From a virus, in IMG/VR virus record IMGVR_UViG_3300032053_000584, positions 1 to 22,315 of that record: a stretch of DNA of 22,315 bases; one strand, 5' to 3'. The position numbers and the translations under genes were made by a program. This document shows positions 12,360 to 18,288 of this stretch, piece by piece; positions within the stretch are counted from its first letter, which is position 1, and every line of letters begins with the position of its first letter. Under the pieces are notes generated by a model. That model did no database searches and was not told where the DNA came from. It saw only the letters and a program-made list of their open reading frames with translations.

Positions 12360-13415
12360 GTGGGAAACACCGCAACCCGAGCTTATACGACGGTCACGGC
12401 GGTCAAGGCCGACGTGGGACTTGCCGGTCCTGACCTCGATTCACTTATCCTCCGGAACATCAAGGCTGCGACTCAGCACATTGAAAACATACTCGGGCGG
12501 CGCTTCATCCCGGAGACGGCGACGAAACTCTACCGCTGGCCGTCACAGAATGGACGGGGCGGCTACGTCCTGAAGTTCCCCGACGACGATCTACTCGCCG
12601 TAACGCTCCTACAGGCGAAGGCTCAGGACACGACGCCGACGACGATCGTTGCCGCAGACTACTTCAAGGAACCGGCCAACGGCCCGCCCTATGGCAGCAT
12701 CGAGATTGATCTGTCCTCTTCGGCTGCCTTCGAGCCGGGCGACACGCCGCAACGGTCCATCTCCGTCGCTGGACGCTGGGCCTATTGCGAGGACACGGAG
12801 GCCGCCGGCGCGCTGGCAGAAGCTGACGACGGTTCCGAGACGGCCCTAGATGTCAGTGACAGTTCACTCATCGACGTGGGCAACACCATCCTCATCGGCA
12901 CGGAGGCCATGTTCGTCTCGGCGAAGGGCCTACTTGATGTCGGAACGAACACGAATGCGGCGCTGACGCAGGATAAGGCAGGGACGACAGTCGCTGTCGT
13001 AGATGGCACGAAAGTCAAGGCGGGCGAAATCATCACCGTCGAGTCGGAACGGATGCTGGTGGAATCCGTCAGCGGCAATAGTCTCGCGGTGAAGCGGGCC
13101 TATGACGGTTCTGTCTTGGCCTCGCATCTGACGAATCAGGATATCTACGCACCGCGCACGCTGACCGTCGTGCGAGCCGTGAACGGTACGACGGCTGCTG
13201 CCCACTTGGATGCAGCGGCCATCGTCAAGTATGCGCCGCCGGGCGATATCGAGGAATACTGCCGCGCTCGTGCTATCGCACAGCATGAGCAGGGCAAGTC
13301 CGGTTGGACAGGTGTCATTGCTAGTGCAGAAGGCGGTTCCGTCGAGACCAAGATGTTCGGACTGTGGGCGATGGAGAAGGCACTCAAAGCTTCATATGGG
13401 CGTGTGGGAGTATAA
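12360..13415 (+). CDS. Head-tail connector protein with repeated VxRAxxGT modules
   Basis: 351 residues from a GTG with a GAGGAAGAGTC site. The N-terminal part (YTTVTAVKADVG, ILRNIKAATQHIENILGRRF) and the final helices (EEYCRARAIAQHEQGKSGW) resemble connector proteins of the HK97 gp6 type, which ring the portal. Between them lies an expanded beta-rich insertion, residues 150-295. It carries two copies of a module ending LAVKRAYDGSVLASHL and LTVVRAVNGTTAAAHL, a motif seen in many phage structural proteins. The protein is much longer than gp6 itself (about 100 residues), and the insertion explains the difference. Confidence 0.75.
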   Translation: MGNTATRAYTTVTAVKADVGLAGPDLDSLILRNIKAATQHIENILGRRFIPETATKLYRWPSQNGRGGYVLKFPDDDLLAVTLLQAKAQDTTPTTIVAADYFKEPANGPPYGSIEIDLSSSAAFEPGDTPQRSISVAGRWAYCEDTEAAGALAEADDGSETALDVSDSSLIDVGNTILIGTEAMFVSAKGLLDVGTNTNAALTQDKAGTTVAVVDGTKVKAGEIITVESERMLVESVSGNSLAVKRAYDGSVLASHLTNQDIYAPRTLTVVRAVNGTTAAAHLDAAAIVKYAPPGDIEEYCRARAIAQHEQGKSGWTGVIASAEGGSVETKMFGLWAMEKALKASYGRVGV

Positions 13416-13417
13416 CG

Positions 13418-13792
13418 ATGGCTACACCGCTGAACATCAATGTAAAGGTCAGTGGGCCGCTGTTTACCAAGAACCTGACCGAGACTGTCAAGAAGGCGAT
13501 CATTGCCGAAGGATTGAAGAAGATCGAGGAGCGACAGGAAAGGGGCACCGCCTCATTAATTCGCAGGAAGGGAACATGGGCGACAGGGCGGCCGAAGTTT
13601 CAAGGTGCCAAGTTGAATCCCGTGCGTCGTCAAACCAAGGGACTCACACTGGAAATACTCGCGTCGACTGGTAGCGGTCCTCGGCGGCGTCGAGCCAGGA
13701 AGTGGGTAGAAAACAACATGGCGATGATTTATCGGGCGGCTCCGTCAATGCTTAGAAGTATTGCTAAACGCATAGTCTCGGAACTCAACTGA
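13418..13792 (+). CDS. Head-tail joining protein, HK97 gp10-like
   Basis: 124 residues; the ATG at 13418, two bases after the previous stop and preceded by GTGGGAGTATAACG, is chosen over an upstream in-frame start inside the connector gene. It begins with INVKVSGPLFTKNLTETVKKAI, a strand and helix like gp10-type proteins, and is strongly basic in the second half (GPRRRRARKWVENN). The position between connector and tail terminator fits a neck protein. The stop overlaps the next ATG (TGATG). Confidence 0.65.
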   Translation: MATPLNINVKVSGPLFTKNLTETVKKAIIAEGLKKIEERQERGTASLIRRKGTWATGRPKFQGAKLNPVRRQTKGLTLEILASTGSGPRRRRARKWVENNMAMIYRAAPSMLRSIAKRIVSELN

Positions 13793-14202
13793 TGGCCTAT
13801 ATAACTACCGCGCTGCAACTCATCCAGTCCTACCTTAGCGGCAAAGGCTGGTTCAAAACGGTGACCATCGGTGAACCCGATGCGCCGCCTGAGACGCCGG
13901 CGGCCGCAATCTTCCTAACGAGAGGCACGGCTAACCAGTTGTCAACAACTAGCTTCCGCCGACAGCGGGACGTTATGGTTCGCATCTATATGGATGTGAT
14001 GGAGGAACCGCGCGAGGGCGCTGAACTCGCCCTCGACAAGATGGTCTATGACGCTGAGACCGCGTTCAAAAACGATCTCAGTCTTAGTACTACCGGCTGG
14101 GTGATTCTCGGCGATATCGCTGAGACGTTTGATTATGTCCTGTTCGGCAACCGGCCGTTCAGGATTGCCGATATTGTCTTGCCCCTGTCGCAGAGGGAAT
14201 AG
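13792..14202 (+). CDS. Tail terminator-like protein
   Basis: 136 residues, translationally coupled to the gp10-like gene. The layout fits lambda gpU/HK97 gp11-like tail terminators: an N-terminal helix (LQLIQSYLSG), then strands including AAAIFLTRGTANQL and RQRDVMVRIYMDV, a middle helix (ELALDKMVYDAETAF), and a last strand. Such proteins cap the tail tube and join it to the head. In a standard siphovirus the major tail protein would follow directly; here about 2.4 kb of cargo genes intervene. Confidence 0.7.
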   Translation: MAYITTALQLIQSYLSGKGWFKTVTIGEPDAPPETPAAAIFLTRGTANQLSTTSFRRQRDVMVRIYMDVMEEPREGAELALDKMVYDAETAFKNDLSLSTTGWVILGDIAETFDYVLFGNRPFRIADIVLPLSQRE

Positions 14203-14210
14203 GAGTCCAC

Positions 14211-14420
14211 ATGGACAAGCGCGATGAACTCATTGCTCAGGGATACGGCGCCGTGGTTAAGGGGTGCATTGCCCATCGGACAGACGGCGATTGCTGGACC
14301 GAGAAGGACTGGCTCATACCGCTCAAGGATATGGAAGAAGCGATTGATCACGGGTACACGAGGTGCAGGAAATGCGGCTCGACATCGGCTGCGGAGACAA
14401 GCGAGACGAAGGCTACCTAG
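14211..14420 (+). CDS. Zinc-knuckle mini-protein, 69 residues
   Basis: The ATG at 14211 follows AATAGGAGTCCAC. Cys19, Cys28, Cys52 and Cys55 (in TRCRKCGS) give a possible zinc site split across a DWLIPLKDMEEAIDHGY segment. The tail is Ser/Thr-rich. Its last 49 bases overlap the methyltransferase gene, which starts in another frame. First gene of the cargo block; function not recognised. Confidence 0.6.
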   Translation: MDKRDELIAQGYGAVVKGCIAHRTDGDCWTEKDWLIPLKDMEEAIDHGYTRCRKCGSTSAAETSETKAT

Positions 14421-14806
14421 CGACTGACATCGCCGGACGTCCAGACGTCATCTGCGATGCCCGCCACTTGCCCTTCAAGGATGGCACGTTCGAGAAGGTG
14501 CGGATGCTACACGTTCTTGAGCACATCCCGCGCGAGTTCCTGGTACAGACGGTGAACGAATGCCATCGCGTGACGGTTGAGGAGGGCGAACTGGAGATCG
14601 AAGTTCCGATCTTCCCGTCCGACGATGCGATGGCAGACCCGACGCATATCAGTTTCTTCGTGCCGCGAACCTTCGACTACTTCGTCGATGGCAAGGGCTT
14701 CGACGAACACCGGCGGCTCTACGGGATAGCGCGCTGGGCATACATCGACCGGGAGCGCTTGGGCGACAACAGCATCATTAACGTGAGGCTCCAGCGATGC
14801 GAGTGA
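14372..14806 (+). CDS. SAM-dependent methyltransferase (class I)
   Basis: 144 residues from the ATG at 14372, which has GAGG eight bases upstream; a GTG three codons earlier is possible. It opens with motif I, RLDIGCGDK, then YLATDI as the acidic strand-2 end, ICDARHLPFKDGTFEKV and the MLHVLEHIP strand typical of Methyltransf_11 proteins. It is short for the family, lacking a large substrate domain. The substrate is unknown. The next gene is a glycosyltransferase overlapping by 10 bases, and such pairs usually belong to glycan synthesis or decoration rather than DNA methylation. No DNA target-recognition motif (such as DPPY/NPPY) is seen. Confidence 0.85.
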   Translation: MRLDIGCGDKRDEGYLATDIAGRPDVICDARHLPFKDGTFEKVRMLHVLEHIPREFLVQTVNECHRVTVEEGELEIEVPIFPSDDAMADPTHISFFVPRTFDYFVDGKGFDEHRRLYGIARWAYIDRERLGDNSIINVRLQRCE

Positions 14807-15843
14807 TGATTGTCTCTTCGCCGCACGCCTTCAGTACCCGCGATGTCTACACTGGGCATCTGGCAGGGCTGCGCGCGTGCCTAGGCGAGAAGAACGTCAT
14901 CAGTTATGACATCCTGCACCGCTTCAACCTATTCCACTCCTGGACGAAGTTCATCGAGCAGGAGACGGGCAGCGTACCGCGCGAACTGCGCGCTAACATC
15001 CTTGCCTCAGAGCCCGTCTTCGGCGCTGCCCACTATCACGAGGTCGACGCCGTCTACCTCATCTCGCCGATGTACTTCCCCATGAGCATCATCGATATGT
15101 TCCGCAAGGACGGCTTCAAGGTGTGGGCGTACTTCACCGAATGCCCATATGAGGATGAGTTCTGGGCCAGGGGCCAGGCCAGCCACTTCGATGCTTGCTT
15201 TGTCAACGACCGCTACAGCCTTCCTCGCTACCAGACATTCAACCACCGCACGGCGTACCTGGGGCATTCGTACAACCCCGCCATACATCACCCAGGACGC
15301 GGGCCGGCCCCTGGCCACCAACACGTCATCATGGTAGGCACCGGGTTCAAGACGCGCCGCGACTTCATCGCTGAAGCCGATTGGGAGGGCATCGACCTCC
15401 GGCTCTACGGCGGGATGTGGGACGGCATCGCCGGCGAAGTCGACTGGCCGCTGTACTCCCGCGTCCGTCCGCGCCTCATCGAGAACCAGACAACGGCCAA
15501 GATATATCGCGGCGCCACCATTGGGCTCTCGATGCACCGCGCCGAGCGCACATTCGAGGCCGAGCAGTACATCGACAGGGGCGAGGCGTACTCAGTCGGG
15601 CCGCGAACCTACGAGCTCGCCGCCTGTGGCCTGTTCCAGATAAGCGACTACCGGCCCGAACTTAAGGACATCTTCGAGGACACCGTGCCCATCTACAACT
15701 CGCCGCAGGAAATGGAGCGGCTGGTCAGGCATTATCTAGCGAACCCAGAGGAGCGCCAGGAGTTTGCAGGGCGACAACTGGAAGCAGTCAAGCCGCATAC
15801 GGTCGAGCGGCGAATGGCAGAACTCCTGGAATATGTAGCGTAA
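14797..15843 (+). CDS. CgeB-like glycosyltransferase
   Basis: 348 residues, overlapping the methyltransferase. It starts MRVMIVSSPHAFSTRD, an N-terminal Rossmann strand and loop. The C-terminal half carries the GT-B hallmark YSVGPRTYELAACGLFQISD (residues 265-284) followed by ELKDIFEDTVPIY and a helical LVRHYLANPEERQEFA tail, as in the CgeB/YkvP family (spore-coat and phage glycosyltransferases). ATIGLSMHRAE lies before it. It would transfer a sugar from a nucleotide donor. Since it is encoded in the late morphogenesis region, decoration of virion protein or of the host surface is a reasonable guess. No membrane helix is present. Confidence 0.85.
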   Translation: MRVMIVSSPHAFSTRDVYTGHLAGLRACLGEKNVISYDILHRFNLFHSWTKFIEQETGSVPRELRANILASEPVFGAAHYHEVDAVYLISPMYFPMSIIDMFRKDGFKVWAYFTECPYEDEFWARGQASHFDACFVNDRYSLPRYQTFNHRTAYLGHSYNPAIHHPGRGPAPGHQHVIMVGTGFKTRRDFIAEADWEGIDLRLYGGMWDGIAGEVDWPLYSRVRPRLIENQTTAKIYRGATIGLSMHRAERTFEAEQYIDRGEAYSVGPRTYELAACGLFQISDYRPELKDIFEDTVPIYNSPQEMERLVRHYLANPEERQEFAGRQLEAVKPHTVERRMAELLEYVA

Positions 15844-15848
15844 AGGAA

Positions 15849-16562
15849 TTAGGGATGCGCGAGTTCGCGGACACGTTCGATGGAATCGAAGCGGCGCCAG
15901 AAGGTGCGCCAATCGGGCATGTTGTTGCGATTGCCGCATTCGGACGAATTGGGCGGGTGACCCAGCAGAATCCAGCGCGAACGATAAGTCTCAAGCAGTT
16001 CGGCATTGGAGATGTACGCATGATAACTTCCGGGCGTGTGCTGATGCAGTGTCTTGTGCTGCTGGCGCGTCAGGCAAACCAGATTCTCCAAGCGGTTGTC
16101 ATCTCGCACGCCGTTGATGTGATGAACCTGAGAGCCTACGGGAATCGGGCCATGCTCCGCCTCCCATACAAGGACATGTTCCCCCACATATCGGCGATCC
16201 CTCAAGAGCATGACATAACCGGATTGCCTCATTCTCCCGCCCTTCCAACGTGGGTTAGCAGCTCCAGTAGGAGTCGTAACCCGTCCATTGTGGCCATGAA
16301 CGAAGCGCAAGGGATACCCGATATATTGCCCGCGCTTATGGTTGGCGGTTGTGGCGATGGCGGTCGACTCGCCGCATCCACATTCACAAAGGCCAGTTGG
16401 CGGTGCCCAATTAGCAGATGGTGGCGTTCGTGCGCCTCGCTTCATCTGCTGAAAGGCACCCGTCTTGGCCCAATGACCCTGAACGAAACGGGCACTACGG
16501 TTCGGGTTCTTCCTGCTACGCGGAGGCAGGGGAAGTCCACATCCACAGGCGCATTCAGTCAT
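15849..16562 (-). CDS. HNH homing endonuclease, antisense in the tail module
   Basis: 237 residues on the strand opposite to all neighbours, ending six bases after the glycosyltransferase stop. The ATG at 16562 is chosen; a GTG at 16580 is possible. Residues 4-30 and 59-91 are two similar modules, CACGCG...RFVQGHW and CECGCG...RFVHGHN, probably zinc-binding DNA contacts. HNH_3-like motifs follow: EHVLVWEAEHGPIP, VHHINGVRDDNRLENLVCL (His147, His148, Asn150, Asn160), then QHKTLHQ (His169, His173). The last 60 residues look like a DNA-binding helix region (RTFWRRFDSIERVR). Free-standing homing nucleases of this build are common phage parasites. It has its own promoter and no ribosome-binding site. 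Confidence 0.9.
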   Translation of the reverse strand: MTECACGCGLPLPPRSRKNPNRSARFVQGHWAKTGAFQQMKRGARTPPSANWAPPTGLCECGCGESTAIATTANHKRGQYIGYPLRFVHGHNGRVTTPTGAANPRWKGGRMRQSGYVMLLRDRRYVGEHVLVWEAEHGPIPVGSQVHHINGVRDDNRLENLVCLTRQQHKTLHQHTPGSYHAYISNAELLETYRSRWILLGHPPNSSECGNRNNMPDWRTFWRRFDSIERVRELAHP

Positions 16563-16568
16563 ACCGTA

Positions 16569-16597
16569 AGTGTAACACACTAGAGAGGAAGGTGCAA
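16569..16597 (-). promoter_or_regulatory. Promoter of the antisense homing endonuclease
   Basis: On the minus strand, TTGCAC (16597-16592), a 17-base spacer and TACACT (16574-16569). Six bases then separate the -10 from the ATG at 16562, so the transcript would start at or next to the start codon: a leaderless mRNA. The -35 overlaps the ribosome-binding region of the rightward tail gene starting at 16599. Confidence 0.55.
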
Positions 16598-16598
16598 T

Positions 16599-16997
16599 AT
16601 CAGCACGTTACTAGGCAGAGACGCAGCGGTATATTGGGGTTCTACGGTAAGCCCCTCGCGCATCGCTGAGACTCGCAACATTAGCATCGACATGGGAGCG
16701 GAGTGGGTCGACGATACTGTCCACACCGACACCAACCGCAGTGAGCAGCCGACCTTCAGCACGTTCACCTGCACGATTACGGGCCTCTACGACGACGCGG
16801 CCTTCATTGTGACGGATGACGCGATAGCGAAGGTGCAGGGCTACTTCTACGTTTACCCGAAGTCCAGCGTCAACACGCAGTACTTCTACGGGCGCGGTTA
16901 CGTGTCGGTCGACGAACTGAGCCTGCCCTACGATGACTTCTCGACCTTCAACTGGACGATCAAGCCGTCGGGAACCGTCACGTTCAAGCACGCGTAA
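16599..16997 (+). CDS. Probable major tail protein with an apparent ATC start
   Basis: In frame, the protein can be read from an ATC at 16599 (ISTLLGRDAAVYWGS...), six bases after a strong AGAGAGGAAGG site; a TAG lies upstream at 16581. There is no ATG, GTG or TTG before the ATG at 16692, which would cut off 31 residues that look genuine (RDAAVYWGSTV, AETRNISIDMG). From ATC the length is 132 residues. Segments RNISIDMGAEWVDDTVH, FTCTITGLYDDAA and GYVSVDELSLPYDDFSTFNW fit small major tail tube proteins. It lies upstream of the tail chaperones and tape measure, the expected place. Either ATC is used, or ATG was mutated or misread. Confidence 0.75.
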   Translation: MSTLLGRDAAVYWGSTVSPSRIAETRNISIDMGAEWVDDTVHTDTNRSEQPTFSTFTCTITGLYDDAAFIVTDDAIAKVQGYFYVYPKSSVNTQYFYGRGYVSVDELSLPYDDFSTFNWTIKPSGTVTFKHA

Positions 16998-17488
16998 TGC
17001 GACGCGAAGTCCGTCAATGGGTCGAGCGGGTCGTGCAGGAGAAGGCGCCGCAAGCGCCGGTTCTCGAAGTGGGTGCATTGAATATCAACGGCACCTGCCG
17101 CGACCTGTTCCCGCAAGAGAGCTACATCGGCCTGGACACGCAGGAGGGCAAGGGCGTCGACATGGTAGGCGACATCATGGAGCCACTTCGGATTCTGTAC
17201 TACGGCTTCAACACCGTCCTCTGCCTGGAGACGCTAGAGCACATCGCCCAGCCGTTCAAGGCCCTCATGCGGATGCACGACTGCCTGATACCGGGCGGCC
17301 TGTTCATCGGCTCGTGGGTCTTCAAGTTTGCGATCCACCATGCGCCAGACTACTGGCGGGTGACGCCGGCGGGCTTCCGCTACGCGCTGGAGCAGGCGGG
17401 ATTCGAGGAGATCAACATCGAGACGGAAGGCGAAGGGCCGGTGGGTGTGTTCGCTACTGCACGGAGGCCGAATGAAGTCGCTACATGA
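16997..17488 (+). CDS. Second SAM-dependent methyltransferase
   Basis: 163 residues, starting in the stop codon of the tail protein (TAATG), with no separate ribosome-binding site. PVLEVGALNINGTC forms a motif I variant (Glu-Val-Gly-Ala), followed by SYIGLDTQEG, a VLCLETLEHI strand, and PGGLFIGSWVF; the C-terminal YWRVTPAGFRYALEQAGF is typical of Methyltransf_11/23-type enzymes acting on small molecules or glycans. It shares overall design but little sequence with the enzyme at 14372. The location between the major tail protein and the tail chaperones is unusual and suggests inserted cargo. Substrate unknown. Confidence 0.82.
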   Translation: MRREVRQWVERVVQEKAPQAPVLEVGALNINGTCRDLFPQESYIGLDTQEGKGVDMVGDIMEPLRILYYGFNTVLCLETLEHIAQPFKALMRMHDCLIPGGLFIGSWVFKFAIHHAPDYWRVTPAGFRYALEQAGFEEINIETEGEGPVGVFATARRPNEVAT

Positions 17489-17819
17489 AGTCGGTGGCGT
17501 TCGTCTGCGCGGTCCTGTCGCCGAGTTGTGGGCGCACGGCTGCAAGGCCGGCCTTGTCTACGACTGGGTATTCGAGGGCTGGCAGGCGGAATGGGAACTG
17601 CGGGCGGAGCGCTACAAACTTGACCCGCTGGTCATCACCAACGGCCTCCGCGACGTGCGCGTGAAAGTAGAAGTAGGCCCCGGTGTTCTAGAAGCGCCGG
17701 GCACAATCTGGACGGACTGTATAGCCGATGGTCACAGCCATCGGGCAATCATCATCAAGGGAGGAGAACTGTCATGGCGACAAAAGCGGGCGGTGTCCGC
17801 GAAAGCAAGCCGAGACTGA
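17472..17819 (+). CDS. Hypothetical protein before the tail chaperones
   Basis: 115 residues from the ATG at 17472, which has GGAGG five bases upstream and overlaps the methyltransferase end. Its final 46 bases overlap the next gene and its ribosome-binding site. The protein shows LWAHGCKAGLVYDWVFEGWQAEWEL and a later beta-rich part (DVRVKVEVGPGVLEAPGTIW). No family is recognised. The length, good initiation site and tight overlaps argue for coding. A role in tail assembly or alongside the methyltransferase cannot be told apart. Confidence 0.6.
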   Translation: MKSLHEVGGVRLRGPVAELWAHGCKAGLVYDWVFEGWQAEWELRAERYKLDPLVITNGLRDVRVKVEVGPGVLEAPGTIWTDCIADGHSHRAIIIKGGELSWRQKRAVSAKASRD

Positions 17820-18139
17820 CCAAAGACCAACTCCTTGATGCGCTGCGAACGCGGCGCCAGGAGTATGACTTGGATGGGGTCGGCACGATCATCATCGAGA
17901 GCATCAGCGTTGACCGTTTTGCGGCCGTGCAGGGCGATTTGGGCGACATGAACACCGCAGATGCCCTGAAGCGGATATGCCTTCTTGGTGTGGTCGAGCC
18001 GGCCCTGTCCCCTGAAGACCTGGAGGCGCTGGGTGCAGCGGACGTGAGCGCCATTAACAACCTGGCGAACGCCATCATGCGCGTCAGTGGTCTAATCGGA
18101 GACGGTGCGAGCCGTTTTTTAGGGACCACGAAGAGTTAG
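17774..18139 (+). CDS. Tail assembly chaperone (gpG-like, zero frame)
   Basis: 121 residues with a strong AAGGGAGGAGAACTGTC site. The protein is soluble and largely helical (DQLLDALRTRRQEYDL, DALKRICLLGVV, SAINNLANAIMRVSGLI). Its place directly before the tape measure gene and the slippery sequence near its end identify it as the G-type chaperone that coats the tape measure during tail assembly. Terminating ribosomes stop at 18139; a fraction shifts at 18115-18121 to make the longer GT form. Confidence 0.85.
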   Translation: MATKAGGVRESKPRLTKDQLLDALRTRRQEYDLDGVGTIIIESISVDRFAAVQGDLGDMNTADALKRICLLGVVEPALSPEDLEALGAADVSAINNLANAIMRVSGLIGDGASRFLGTTKS

Positions 18140-18288
18140 AAGGACTGATCCTTTATTGCGTCGAGAAACTACACCGCCTGCCATCTGAGGTAAGCGCTCC
18201 CATGTGGGAGATGATGCTGGCCTTTGAAGTAGCGAAACGGCAGGTGAAGCGAGAACAGGAAGCGATACGACGTGGCCAACGTAGTTAA
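17774..18288 (+). CDS. Tail assembly chaperone GT fusion made by -1 frameshift
   Basis: Zero-frame codons run to TTA at 18119-18121 (116 residues). After a -1 slip, reading resumes at 18121 with AGG GAC CAC and continues for 55 codons to TAA at 18286-18288, giving about 171 residues. The added part (ARG-ASP-HIS..., then LILYCVEKLHRLPSEV, PMWEMMLAFEVAKRQ and a basic end) looks like a genuine T domain and has no start codon with a good ribosome-binding site of its own. In lambda-like phages GT links chaperone to tail tube subunits. The end overlaps the tape measure start by 17 bases. Confidence 0.82.
18115..18121 (+). promoter_or_regulatory. Programmed -1 frameshift slippery site T-TTT-TTA
   Basis: The heptamer TTTTTTA sits in the exact X-XXY-YYZ register of the chaperone frame (T ending CGT, then TTT, TTA). 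A small hairpin AAGGA/TCCTT (18140-18144 with 18149-18153) lies 18 bases downstream but is weak and may not be a stimulator. The site has the standard position, five codons before the zero-frame stop. Confidence 0.85.

Noticed and set aside
15855-16583. A 242-codon rightward open frame opposite the homing endonuclease
   Set aside because: The leftward frame has zinc and HNH motifs in the right order and its own promoter; the rightward translation has no recognisable motif and no ribosome-binding site.
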